64,000 nucleotides of DNA from Nemophila menziesii (GCA_029959085.1 JARWIR010000035.1:3950501-4014500); one strand, 5' to 3'; counted from the stretch's first letter, positions 25,001 through 36,139 are shown. Numbers and translations: made by a program. The notes: a model not told the origin generated them from the letters alone.

Positions 25001-28000
25001 TGTTTTGGCTGCTTCTCCACCGTTTGTGAGTACTAGGACATTGATCTTGACTTTTTTTGACATCTCTATGAGCTTATTGTACTTGGTATCACCAATAGAA
25101 CAAGTAATTCTCTGTGGATAAGAAGGATAACATAAAAGAAGGATATTGTTAGTGGCTAAGCGAATCTAAAAAATACGGGAGTCATATGCTTGAATGTTGT
25201 TACAAAAACACACATTCTTTTATTGTACAGTGTACAAAGTGACGCAATATCTTATCTCATAATAACATTCGGATATAATAAAAAAACTTTTGTTGTATCC
25301 TTTAAACCAAAAAATGATTATAATGTAGCGATTATTGCTTGAACAAACCCATGTTTAGCCAGAACCACGTAATCTTCCAAGAAAAAACAAAACAACTATG
25401 GAATATAAATATTGATGGATATAAATCCAAAATTGGTTATAAAATAGGTTACAATATTAGTTGACTCCACGTAGGCCTGGGTTTGATCCACATCAATTTT
25501 TTTTGTTATTCGAAAATGCCAAAACGATGACATTTTAGGCGTCTTCCCCTCCAATAAAAATTGGTGAGTTTCATTAAAAATACTTTTAAATGGAATATGT
25601 TATTCATTTTTAGTCTAAATTGAACAAAATTCGTATAATTGAGTTTCATATTTCAAGCATGACATAAATACAAACTTTTTTCAGTTTCGATGAATGTCAC
25701 ACAAACCCATAATTGAAATACATGTGTGAATTTTGATAACATGCATCTCTTACGTATAATACACTAAAACTCATTCCAATATTAATATGAACAAGGCTCA
25801 AATACATGACTAAGAAAACTAAAGAGGGTTCGAGACAAACCTCTGATGCATAATTAAGAATCAAAATGCTTCCCAGTGTTGAACCAATTAAGTGAAGAAC
25901 AAGATTTCTCTTTCACAACATAAATGTCGATAGGTCAAATATATAGAAGAGAACCCATATAAATAAAATTAAAAAAAAATGAATTTTTCTTGTTCATGAA
26001 ATAACTTTTTATCTTAAAGTTATTTATAGCTTCTCCACATAGTAAATAACATAAGATGGGTCGAACTATCCCATTATGAGGACCCACATAAACCATTTCT
26101 TTTAAATATAGAGAAGCTACTGTATTCATAAATATGATTATCTTAAAGTTAACTCACCATAGATTTAATGATTATGTAAAATAAAACATAGGTCCTTATT
26201 GATTAGATCAACATGCTATTCAAATAAAGTTACTAAACATGAACAAAGGAAGGTGTTGTTAGTATCATTTATTCAGAGAATGGAATGTATAAATTAATAG
26301 CTATTATATTATGTTATGGTCAAATTTTAGTGTTTATTGTTAGGAATATTTAGATACATTATTTATAGTGAGTATGTAATTGACCTTATGGGTGATCCAG
26401 TCACGCTTATTCCTAGTAAGCTATAATAAACTTACAAATATTAGTTTTGACCTACTATCAATGATTGGTAGGATCGTGAAAAGATAAACATGTTTACGTC
26501 CTTTTCATGTTACATGTTCTGAAAATTTATATAATTACATATTAAGTAAATTAGTGATAACTATTGTACTGGGATGATTATACTAGACCAACAAATTGCT
26601 TCTAAAATTTAGTAGGTAAGCAAGTCAAGATGTTCTTTTTCTCCATTAAAAGAAAAAGCATTTTCCCCTAACATGTTTCATTATGTTTGCAGCTTGATTA
26701 TGTTACCTTCCATATAAGTGTACTTCAAAGCCTTATACGCTTTTGGCAACACAAGAAGAATAAAATTGAGCTTGATGATAGGAAAAAAATTGTCATGTTT
26801 GAACGATAGATGATAAAAGTTGTTAGAGAGCGTGTATCTTCCTTAGAAGTTGATGATACGATCAATGGCCATGTTATTTCATTAAAACAACAATGTTTGA
26901 GTAATTGTCATAGTATGTTTAACTTTCTATTTTACTATTAAATATATAAGTTTTAGTAGTTTCATACTTATGACTATTTATGTAAGAACGTTTGTAATTG
27001 TGTGATACATGTTATGGCTTACAGGGCCTCTAAAAAGAGTAAAAGAAGATGTGAATGCTTGTGCAAGAGCTGAGATTTTGTTATAGGGAGTCTGAAAGGG
27101 AAGATTTTTTATTAGTTACCTTAAAGAATGCATATAATATGTATAATTAGATGACATAGACATTAATTACGCTTTCTAATGATATCTACATCCAATTATG
27201 TATTATAATATTGAATACTTTTTCTTTGAAGAAAGATTATATTCTTCTTGTTTCTATCTTTATTCTGTTTGAGGTATTGTAAAAATCACATAATGATCAA
27301 ATAACATGTATAAGAGTAGACATGAAATGTAAAAATCCCACTTTAGAGAATGTAATATAACAAAAAGACTAATATATCACCAAATATTAAAATCTCAACA
27401 GAAAAATCGCATTAGTTCCTTAATTAGTAATGTTGGAAAAAAACATAAAAACAATCGTTTTATTTAGATGAATAATTATACTTATTAGTATTAAAACAAT
27501 AGAAGAGTTCAATAGCTATATGAATGTTAAGGTCTATGTCCGTTCCCTTAAAGCCTCGCAAAAAAATAATGCTTGGACAACATCATCATTTGTATATTAT
27601 AGTCTAATGTTTTCATCCTTTCTAGATTATTGCATATGAATCTATGTTAATATAATCTGACTTCATTTAATCATATACTATTATTATTTTTCTATAGTAT
27701 TTTACTTAATATTTAAGATTTTTTACATTAGAGAGCAGTGAACATTTGTCGAGACTCTCAAAGAAGAATCAAAATATAATCATTTCCAAAATAATAATCA
27801 TTTATATGATTGAAACTATCAAAATATGTTCTATAAAATAGAATATCTAACAATCGTCTAGCTACAAATATTTTCAAAAGTATTATGATCTGATTCAAAA
27901 TAAATTTATATCAATTGTACATTTATCTCAACATACTAACTTGGATCCCAATTACATTAACATTAAAGTCTATAATTTCTTAAAGAAAGTTACCTCTTCT

Positions 28001-29215
28001 TGGATCTCGTATAATAAAAAGCTTCTTTCAATTCAAGCTTGGCTTCAAGAATCCTCGTCTAATCATTACAAACAACTCTCCTCATTTTAGCTTTCTAATT
28101 TTTGTTTCTTTCAAAAGAATGTGTCAAAATAACCACTAAACTAGCATACTCTCATTAAAAAAACCTAGTAGATTGAAATATCTTAAAGAAATAACCAATA
28201 TTTTACACAAATTCTAATTCATTTAATAAAATTGTTAACGTTGATTCTCTTTTTTTCAGGTTTTGTGGATTCGGGAACGGTTTTAGTAAGCCTAATATAA
28301 TAAGTGAATCCCGTCCAATAGTAACCTTATTATGTTGAAAATAATAGTAAGATCTATTTTTACATAGCCTTGAGATGCTAAAATAGGATTTGCCATGAGG
28401 TCTTAGCTGGTCGATATATAATGCTTTTAAAATGGGTTGATCACTAAAAAAGGGCTTACACTCCATTTCCATGTTGTTGCAATATCATAGTAGACTATTT
28501 AATGTTTCTAAATATAGTTACTATAGAAATGATTATAAAGTATCTTAGAAGAGTTTATAAAGTAAGGATAACAAAAGATGAAACTATATGAACTAAAAAA
28601 CGAGGGCATGACCTAATGGCAAATGGTAATTTCCCCTGAAATCCTATAGCCTAAACTTTAGAAACACATGAAACAGTGCATAAAGATAAAGAGAAAATTG
28701 TTGCAAGTTTTCTTTAAATATAGATGCATGAGTGAAATAGTTAGATACGTATGCTAGTTGTTATGAACAAAAAGGTCTAACTCTTTTAGTGTTTCCTAAT
28801 TCTACGTGTACTGCGACCTTTCCCCTAATATTTTTATATCCTACCTCGGGTTGTAAATGAGTCAATCTGAATCGAATACTAGATTTACAAAGTTGTTTAT
28901 TTAAGTTCTCGATCCAAGCCGAATTCCAATTTAAACAATCGAGTCAAGCCGAACTTCAAAAAATGTATTGGATGGAGTTCTTCGTATGAAATTCTGGTGT
29001 AATATTAATGTAATATAAAATTTTAGAGAATTAAAAAATGTATAAGTTAATATTGAAAGATATATTATATTTTCACAAGTAGATAATATATTAATCTACA
29101 CTTCACAAAATATAACATCTATTGAGATCTAATTTATTTATAATTTCTATACTATCGCTCAATTAATAAATACTAAAAATAACAGCAATGAATAGAAAAA
29201 ATAACAACAATCAAT
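21231..29215 (+). repeat. Complex repeat unit, copy B
   Basis: Collinear with copy A from 11236 to about 19815: relic LTR part, fold-back (22084-25125), then AT-rich DNA. It lacks the equivalent of about 14480-15890. Similarity to copy A ends near 29215, about 200 bp before gypsy-II. No gene is present apart from transposon remnants. Confidence 0.8.
22084..25125. repeat. Fold-back in copy B with gag/protease remnants
   Basis: The same structure as in copy A. The left arm runs from about 22084 ('aggtgattgttgag') to about 23640. The right arm is its reverse complement, ending near 25125. The plus-strand protease trace INLMPNSVFDKLEI lies near 22508-22550. A minus-strand low-complexity TTTTC tract at 24365-24405 explains the lysine/glutamate-rich frame there. 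Its protease frames are broken, so nothing is coded. Small tandem duplications occur near 22615 and 22750. Confidence 0.82.
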
Positions 29216-29412
29216 TAATGTTTTCCCTTGACTGATTCTATTACAGAGTGTAGAAAAAAGATGTTAAATAACATATTTCATATCGAAAATATTATTTAGA
29301 TCTTACGTAATCTATCTAATATTCCTTACTCCTATGTTAACAATGATAAGTATAACTTGTATACTAAATCACTAAAGAAGTATTGGCTCAAGGAAGGTTT
29401 GTCATGGCTCAC
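25126..29412. other. AT-rich DNA of copy B and short unique flank of gypsy-II
   Basis: 25126-29215 matches copy A (about 15900-19815), including the decayed Copia primer site near 25793-25811. 29216-29412 is not found elsewhere in the window and has no recognisable feature. No gene is seen. Confidence 0.55.
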
Positions 29413-30893
29413 TAATGTCTCCTCATTTGTGATAGTAAAATACACTCATGAGACATCATTTTAGGCTTATTTATTAGTTTATAGGTTGATTTTAGCTTAT
29501 TTTAGTGCACTTTCCTATTTTGGGTCTTGATTTGTAGAATTATTATTTTTAGAGCATATTGGGTTTAATTGTTTATTTAGTGTGAAGCTTTAAAGATAAT
29601 TATGGAGATTAATTAGAGTCCAAGTCAAAGATTACAACTTATGGAAAGAGATTTGCATGGAAATTGGAGATAAGGAAATAAATGCTAAAAAGATGGAAAA
29701 GGAAAAGCTGCCTAAATCTGGGATTCTGCACACACGTCTAAAGATTGGTGTTTTTACCTAATAAATAGGCCGAATTTGGTAATTTCCTTCTAAAGGGTCT
29801 AGATAATTCTGTTGCGATTCTTTTGGTATCTTGTGGAGCAAAATCCGACCAATAACGAAGAAGATACACTCAAAACAACGCAGCAGTGTTTATCCTACGA
29901 ATTTGAGTTGGGCTAGGAGTCCATTACTTAACTTATCTCTAAAGAAACGAATTAGGTCAACCCATACACTATAAACACAGCCTCTTAACACTCTTAAATC
30001 ATCCTTGGTAAAACCTTAAACCAAGAGGAAGCTTAGAACACAAGAGAGAAGTCCGGAAGGAGCTGTCATCAACAATGTCTTCTTCTACCTTTAATTTTGT
30101 AATTTCTTTCTTTTCTTTCATGAACTAAATTTCTTTAGCTTAAGTTTTAGCATATATGTATCAACGCTAGTTTTGATTGACATCTATCTAATTTGGGAAT
30201 TTAATGTTTTAAATAGAATTATAGTTTTTATTCTCTGTTTATGTGTTTGGATTTATATTCTGTGTTCTTGTGGACGGCCGCCATTAGAATTACCATCTAG
30301 TAATTAGGATACCATTGACAACGGTGTTTAATTGCATGTTTAGCACATAACGTTTAGTTTTAGGTTTGATCTGACAACCCAACCTAGCTAGATAATCACT
30401 ATGGTTGAGTCTTGTAACTCTTTACCAATTACAGGAAAAGTTTGCTTAGGAAGCCTTATTGACACAGGTAAATCCTATTTTAAACTACCGATAGCATATT
30501 GGGACCGATTAGGGAAATACTACATAATTCACCCTTACATGTTTAGAACGGCAAAACTAGTGGGGATTACATGCTAATAACTTAAGCTATCTTCTCATAT
30601 TACTTCTCTTTCATCTTTAATTTTCTGTCTTTTAATTATTCTTAGTTTAATTTAGTTTATTAGAAAAACCAAACAAAAATCTATTTGTCTTTACTTTTAT
30701 TTGCGTTTAGTTGTTCTAGCTTTAATTATTTGCACTTGCTATTTGCATAAGATTATCCTAACCTCTGTAGTCTCTGCGGAACGATTCTTTATCTAAAACT
30801 TGCATACAATCTGTATACTTGCAGAACCGTGTAGTTCTAGGGTGTTTTTGCACTTTATTTACATCTTATTTTATCACACCCTAGGCCACACCA
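29413..30893 (+). repeat. 5' LTR of gypsy-II
   Basis: 1481 bp, the same length as the 3' LTR at 36140-37620. It begins TAATGTCTCC, where the 3' copy has TGATGTCTCC, so the terminal TG seems mutated, and ends CACACCA. A TATA-like box lies at 29970-29977. Differences from the 3' LTR are scattered single substitutions and one-base indels. Confidence 0.92.
29970..29977 (+). promoter_or_regulatory. TATA-like box in gypsy-II 5' LTR
   Basis: The box reads tataaaca, about 557 bp into the LTR. The 3' LTR has the better match tataaata at 36697-36704. Both are followed by 'cagcctcttaacactc', a plausible start region. Transcription of the element RNA would begin shortly downstream. Confidence 0.55.
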
Positions 30894-30899
30894 AGTTTT

Positions 30900-30917
30900 T
30901 GGCGCCGCTGCCGGGGC
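30900..30917 (+). promoter_or_regulatory. Primer binding site of gypsy-II
   Basis: TGGCGCCGCTGCCGGGG starts seven bases after the LTR end. It matches the Athila-type site believed to pair with tRNA-Asp, and the gypsy-III site at 51933. An identical second site follows the 3' LTR (37627-37643). Confidence 0.82.
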
Positions 30918-31018
30918 CTACATCGTTAGTCCTTGTGCATATATCTTGTGCTTTATTTTTAGTTAGTTCTATTTTACGCTTTTTGTTTTTAGTTTTTGTT
31001 TTTCAGATTTAGTTACAG

Positions 31019-32830
31019 ATGGAGAACCCAAGGAGACTTGAGCTACCCATCGAGTTCAGAGTGGAGCCACGAGGAATTCGCGCTCCAGAAATCCAAGCCG
31101 CTAAATTTAAACCTGATCCTGGGATGCTAACTCAATTTGCATCTCATGGATTATTCAGCGGAGATGCACATCAAGATCCGATCCGATATATTCAGAAATT
31201 CATGCAGATTTGTGATGCTTATATCGTAAGAGGAGTTACTAGGGAGCAAGTATATTACCTGATGTTCCAGTTCTTCTTGACCGGATGTGCAAGCGATTGG
31301 TATGATTCCCAATACCCTCATATTATTCCAGATTGGGACAAGCTTCAAGCAAGATTCCTAGACCGTTTCTATCCGGTTAGTAGACGTTTAAAAGATATGT
31401 TGGAGCTTGAACAATTTATACAAGAAGAGGAAGAGAGTTTGGGAGAAGCATGGTTACGATTTACAGGGAAGAAAGCAAGGTGTCCATATCATAGATCCTC
31501 GCCGGAATATTATTTAACCTTGTTTTATGGAAGCCTTAATGATAAATCAAGAGAGAAAGCTGATTCGTTAGGAAACGCAGGTTTTGTGTTGCTAGATCCT
31601 GTAGAAGCTGAGTTGGGGATGGAAAGAATTCTTGAGAACGAGAGAAGTTGGCCAAAGAAATCAGTAAAGGAGAACAATTCAGAATCTCTAAAGCTTAAGG
31701 ACTTGGCTAAACAACTCGAAGAGCTAACTGAACAAGCCCGAACAATTGCTCAGGTGAATACGGTACGCACAATTCCTTCGTGTCTTGGTTGTGGATCAAG
31801 AAATCATGTTCGGGCAGGATGTATGGATAATCCAGCAGTAGCTTCCGTTCAATATCCTCAAGATAACTATTACTCTAATGGTTATAATTATCATCAAGAA
31901 AGCTACACTAATTATCAACAACCTCCACAACAAAAGAGTTGGGATAGAAAAAAAGAAACTAATAAGCAATTCCAACTTCAACCTTATAATCCTCCACAAC
32001 CTATTCAGAAAAAGGCACCCATTGTTAAGAAAACTTATCAAAAACCGAAGAAAGATCCACCTAAACAATCAATGCAATCGGCAAAACAAGAACAACTCCA
32101 GAGTTTGACTTTGAGTATGACTAAATTAATGCAAACAGTTGAGAAGAAAATAAGTCATAGCCAACAAAAAGTTCGAACTCAGGAGAAGATTATAAAGCAA
32201 CTAGAGCATACTATATTACAGATGGCGAGTACATTACAAACTAGGCCGAAAGGGCAACTCCCAAGTGATACTGTTGCTCCTAGAGACGATTCTTGCCATG
32301 CAGTTGAGTTGCGAAGTGGAAAACAACTACCTCCACCAGGACCAGAACCAGAACAAGAACCAATCCCTATTCCAGAACAGAGGGGGGAAGAAACAACCAA
32401 AGATACAGTTGAGGAGGTAGTTAAACCAAAGATTGTTCAAGCCGAGACACCTGACCAGACAAGTAAACCAGTGGAACTTAATACACGCCCTCCACCACCA
32501 TACCCTTCACGTGTCAGAAAGAAGGACAATGACCTGGAATTCAAGAATTTCGATGACATGGTGAGCAAGGTTGAGATTAAAATGCCATTTGTTGAAGCTA
32601 TCAAAAGAATGCCGAAATATCTAAAATTCATGAAGGACATTCTTTCGAACAAACGAAGTATAGAAACCGTGGATATGAGTGGATCACCAGAGGGGTGTTA
32701 TGCTATCAAGTTACCACCAGAAGAGCCCCTTCCCACGAAATCTTGGATGGAACCATCCATACTTATGAAGAATCGAGCTGAAAAGTTCGTGGGAATCAAA
32801 GGAAAGGGGTGGAAATTTCGTCATTATTAA
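31019..32830 (+). CDS. gag: Gag polyprotein of gypsy-II, intact 603 codons
   Basis: Structural protein that would form the virus-like particle and bind element RNA. Residues 1-60 are the N-terminal region with the KPDPGMLTQFASHGLFSG segment. Residues about 60-215 are the retrotransposon gag (capsid-like) domain, with WYDSQYPHIIPDWDKLQARF and FYGSLNDKSREKADSLG. Residues 255-268 form a CX2CX4HX4C zinc knuckle (C255, C258, H263, C268). A Q/Y/P-rich linker, a helical segment near residue 350-400 and a PPPPYPSRVRKK motif follow. The end (PPEEPLPTKSW onward) is out of place: the expected protease is deleted and the frame closes on unrelated sequence. The ATG lies just after a run of pyrimidines and 'cag', as in related elements. 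Confidence 0.9.
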   Translation: MENPRRLELPIEFRVEPRGIRAPEIQAAKFKPDPGMLTQFASHGLFSGDAHQDPIRYIQKFMQICDAYIVRGVTREQVYYLMFQFFLTGCASDWYDSQYPHIIPDWDKLQARFLDRFYPVSRRLKDMLELEQFIQEEEESLGEAWLRFTGKKARCPYHRSSPEYYLTLFYGSLNDKSREKADSLGNAGFVLLDPVEAELGMERILENERSWPKKSVKENNSESLKLKDLAKQLEELTEQARTIAQVNTVRTIPSCLGCGSRNHVRAGCMDNPAVASVQYPQDNYYSNGYNYHQESYTNYQQPPQQKSWDRKKETNKQFQLQPYNPPQPIQKKAPIVKKTYQKPKKDPPKQSMQSAKQEQLQSLTLSMTKLMQTVEKKISHSQQKVRTQEKIIKQLEHTILQMASTLQTRPKGQLPSDTVAPRDDSCHAVELRSGKQLPPPGPEPEQEPIPIPEQRGEETTKDTVEEVVKPKIVQAETPDQTSKPVELNTRPPPPYPSRVRKKDNDLEFKNFDDMVSKVEIKMPFVEAIKRMPKYLKFMKDILSNKRSIETVDMSGSPEGCYAIKLPPEEPLPTKSWMEPSILMKNRAEKFVGIKGKGWKFRHY

Positions 32831-32840
32831 TCAAATTAAT

Positions 32841-33187
32841 GTCAGTTGAACGAGTTGGAGGAGCTTCGTTATCTTGCCTATGAAAATTCACGTCTCTACA
32901 AGGAGAAAACAAAGCGATGGCATGATAAACGGCTCCGTCCAAAGCATTTCGAGATTGGACAGAAGGTTTTATTATACAACTCTCGAATTTCGAACTACCC
33001 AGGAAAGCTTAAATCCCGTTGGGGAGGACCTTACATTGTTACCAAAGTCACACCGCATGGAGCGATTGAGATTGAAAATCCAGCCGAGCAACGGACATTC
33101 ATGGTGAATGGCCAGCGTTTGAAGAGATACTATGACAGTGAGGACTTTGGGCAAGGGGAGAAAATCTACCTTGTTGAATGCGCTTAG
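32841..33187 (+). pseudogene. Integrase C-terminal remnant of gypsy-II
   Basis: An open frame of about 114 codons with no ATG at its start. It contains YKEKTKRWHDKRLRPKHFE, then the GKLKSRWGGPYIVTKVTPHG block typical of the C-terminal DNA-binding part of Athila-type integrases. It matches the end of gypsy-I integrase (4239-4086). It lies 11 bp after the gag stop, so nearly all of pol was lost in one deletion between gag and this point. It is not expected to be translated. Confidence 0.85.
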
Positions 33188-33404
33188 CCTGAGGTACACG
33201 TCTAACTCAAAGACGTTAAACAAAAGTGCTCTTGGGAGACACCCCTTGTTTAAATTGCTTTTTAGATTAGTTGTTTTTGCTTTGTAGTGTCTAATTTTAA
33301 GTTAGTGTATATTTTTAATTGTGTTTACAAGCTAATGGGAGAGAAAGGTAGTGTGTTATTGTGCAGGAAACGAGTTTGGGGTCGAAAGGAAAAATCTGGA
33401 GGAA

Positions 33405-33775
33405 CTTCAAGCCTGGCGCGGACTACCCCGCGGACTACCCCTTGGTCCGCAGGGGTGCACTGCGCCCCAAAAACCCGTACCACGGGTTGGCTAGCTCGGG
33501 TTTTATCCAGAAAGTCAAAAACTTATTCGCGGAGCATGGCGCGGTACACCGGACCCTAGTCCGCACGCCCAAAACCCGTACCACGGGTTGGGTACCACGG
33601 GTTTTTTGACGGACATGGCGCGGACTACCCCCTGCACCGCACCCCTGGTCCGCACGCTCAAAACCCGTACCACGGGGTGCTAGTTCGGGTATTATCCAGT
33701 GGGTAAAAATTTGGAGCAACAGAAGCTGCGGTACACCGCGGGATATGTCCGGTGCACCGCAAGGAGGCGGTTTGT
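33405..33775 (+). repeat. GC-rich palindrome array in gypsy-II 3' region
   Basis: An island of high GC in AT-rich DNA. Three copies of the palindrome ACCCGTACCACGGG(G)T occur at 33473, 33574 and 33664, spaced about 90-100 bp apart. Each is followed by a CGGGTTTTATCCAG-like tract or a variant. Around them are GCGGACTACCCC and GCGGTACACCGG motifs. A similar but distinct array lies in gypsy-III at 54190-54430. The frames seen across it are by-products of base composition, not genes. Confidence 0.8.
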
Positions 33776-34135
33776 GAAGGAATTCTTTTCCTAATCAAAT
33801 TCTTACCTTATGAGATTAACCCTAGCCTTCCACACACGAAATTTTCAGACCCAAACCCTATATATACACCTAAAAGCTTGTGCAAACCTTCACAATTAAC
33901 ACAACAACTCATCAAATCCTCTCCATCATCTTCCATAAACACAATCCTTCATCAAAGTCATCACACTACACCATCAAAACACCATCAAATTCAACAAGCT
34001 TTAAAGATTTCTTCCAAGATCAATCAAATAACCTTTCTCTTTCATCAATTCCAAGCAACAACATCAAGCTAAACCAACTTTGTCCTTAAACTTTTAATCC
34101 ATCCTTGGTATAACTTGAGTTGTGGGTGAATCAAC

Positions 34136-34600
34136 ATGACCAACAGATCTGAAGCTATGGAATACAAGAGAAAGTGTTCAATCCTTGGGAATAATAAGAA
34201 ATTGCCTGGAGCCACCATAGAAAAACCCATCAATATTGATGAGGTTTCTGAATCAAAAGAAAAGGCACCTGAACAACCACTACCAAAGAAGAGACTAACT
34301 GCTAGAATGTCCACACCATCAAGGAGGCCTTTAGACAAGATAAAAATCCAAGACCAAGGTTCTTCTACCTCTTCTTCCAAGATTGCTTACGATGTTCCTC
34401 CTTGGGCTATTCAGTTACAGAACGAAGTTGAAAGATTACGTGAAGATAACAAAGACCTTTGGGTAGAAATCATGCAATTGGAAACAAAGATAGAGAATTC
34501 GACCTTGTACAAGGATATAGATGATTACACCGATCCCTCAGCTTTAGAAGATGAGGATGATATGATGGATCTCTATGGCCAACCAGGTAGGTCATTCTAA
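34136..34600 (+). CDS. Small coiled-coil protein of gypsy-II, unknown function
   Basis: A 154-residue ORF starting at an ATG between the GC-rich array and the 3' non-coding region, where Athila-type elements carry an env-like gene. The N-terminal half is basic and S/T/P-rich (LPKKRLTARMSTPSRRPLDK), suggesting nucleic-acid binding or nuclear localisation. Residues about 87-118 form a predicted coiled coil (WAIQLQNEVERLREDNKDLW), and the C-terminus is acidic (LEDEDDMMD). No signal peptide or membrane segment is visible, so it is not an envelope protein. Gypsy-III has a shorter coiled-coil ORF in the same place (53431-53796). I do not recognise a known family. Confidence 0.6.
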   Translation: MTNRSEAMEYKRKCSILGNNKKLPGATIEKPINIDEVSESKEKAPEQPLPKKRLTARMSTPSRRPLDKIKIQDQGSSTSSSKIAYDVPPWAIQLQNEVERLREDNKDLWVEIMQLETKIENSTLYKDIDDYTDPSALEDEDDMMDLYGQPGRSF

Positions 34601-36126
34601 TTTTTCTCAATAGCTTGGATGCATTAGGTAGTTTAGTTAGTTTTATTTTTAAAATTTTATTCCATTCTTGAGTCTTTTTCGAGTCGTGGGGACACGACTC
34701 ACTTTTGAGTTGGGGGTGGGGATTCGTTGTCCTCATCTTTCTTTTCGTTTTTGCATAAAATTTAAAATTTTTAGGTTGAATTTAGGCATAGAATATTTTG
34801 AATGTACCTATTCGAGCATGATTTTATTAGGTCAATGATAGTAAGTAGTATGCTTTTGAAAGATACAAACAAATTTGTTTAGGATGCATGTATGAAAACA
34901 GGAAATAAAGGATAGGAAAGTTAATAAGCAATTCTAAGAAATCACGTTGAAACTTAGGAATAGTTATTTGGTGTGTAGAACGTGAGGTTTAAAATTAGTT
35001 GAAAACCCACTTGTCTATGAACTAATAATGAAAACGTAACGAAATCCGGTAGTTAGAAAAATGACTAAGGCAGTTCTTTCATGATAAATAACTTGAAGCC
35101 TTTATACTTTCTCACCCTTTTGTTTGATAGTATTGTCATGATTTATCCGTCTTAGCCCCTCTGAGCCTTTCTAAAGCCTTTTATTGAAACACATTATAAT
35201 CCTTACCCTAGTTTTTAGGACTTATCTATATAACCCGCACTCGAATCGCAAAACCTGAGACACTCGTTTTAGAGCTTGAGTTTGGGGTGGTGGGTTTCAT
35301 CATTAGGGAACTTTGGGATTTGGGTATTATATTTGTGACTTTATTGATGATGAATTATTATTATTGTAACCCTTTGTCGGGGTAATAGTGAATGAAAAAG
35401 AAGCTACGAGCTAATTTTGCCAACAAGGGCATAAAAAGAAAGAATATATATATGAAAAAAATAGTGTGATATCTCAACATAAAAAGAGAATCATAGCTAT
35501 ACAAAAGAAAAAAAATTGAATTGAATTGAAAAGAAAATATATATTCGGACCGGCAAAGTGGATTTTTATATCATCAAAGGTTTTAATTGGGATTATTGGG
35601 GATGCACATTAAAAAGCATCAATAAATTGGGTTGAGTGAGAACATCTTCGAGTGAAAACTCAAGCTCTAGGGCGATTCGTTGATGGCTAGTGAGGAGAGA
35701 GCCAAAAGCTCACTTTTCATTATCCAAATATACCACACCCGTCCTTAAGCCAAGTTATAACCAAGACCTTAGGATTTCTAACTACTAGATGGAGAAACAA
35801 TTGAGCTATTAGGTAGTAGATAAGTGGACCATTGTATGCTAGATTTGGGACCTATGAACAACCTATAGCCATTAACCTGAACTAAGTTATAATCCTCTCC
35901 TTCTGCCATTGCGAAATTAATCTTAACTTGAACTTATGGATTGTTGATTACATGTATATTAAGCATCTTGTGCATTAGTTCTTAAGCATTACTACATGAG
36001 ATTTTTTGGAATTTATGCTCTAGGATCATTCATTATATTCTGTTCTTGATCTCCTCCGACTTCTTCTTGTTTATTTTGACTACCCTACTGTTCTTTACTT
36101 TTATTGTATCGGAACGATACAACTTT
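34601..36126 (+). other. Conserved 3' non-coding region of gypsy-II
   Basis: About 1.5 kb without a coding frame. It starts with the hairpin and first purine tract (34681-34721). From about 34975 to 35790 it matches gypsy-III (minus strand, 53165 to 52378), with shared blocks such as 'gggtaatagtgaatg', 'atcatagctatacaaaag' and 'ttcggaccggcaaag'. A second purine tract (gagtttggggtggtggg) lies at about 35277-35293. Conservation without coding suggests an RNA or DNA function such as packaging, priming or 3' end formation. Confidence 0.7.
34681..34700 (+). promoter_or_regulatory. Hairpin next to a purine tract in gypsy-II
   Basis: GAGTCGTGGGGACACGACTC forms an 8 bp stem with a 4-nt loop. Seven bases later comes the purine-rich GAGTTGGGGGTGGGG (34707-34721), which resembles the authentic polypurine tract at 36127. 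Gypsy-III keeps the same pair (minus strand, 53461-53442 and the tract near 53430-53418) with one stem change. The function is unknown. Confidence 0.7.
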
Positions 36127-36139
36127 GAGTTGGGGGTCT
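36127..36139 (+). promoter_or_regulatory. Polypurine tract of gypsy-II
   Basis: GAGTTGGGGGTCT directly abuts the 3' LTR start (TGATGTCTCC at 36140). This is the position of the plus-strand primer in LTR retrotransposons. The sequence is shared with the relic LTR family and gypsy-III. Confidence 0.85.

Noticed and set aside
30800..31012. 70-codon frame at the LTR/primer-site border, and its twin at 37527-37739
   Set aside because: It spans LTR end, primer site and leader in both gypsy-II copies. The identity is due to the repeat, not to a gene, and the frame stops before the gag ATG.
33287..33719. Several overlapping frames on both strands (82-94 codons)
   Set aside because: They lie in the GC-rich palindrome array, where few stops occur by chance. 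The repeated peptides are translations of DNA repeats.
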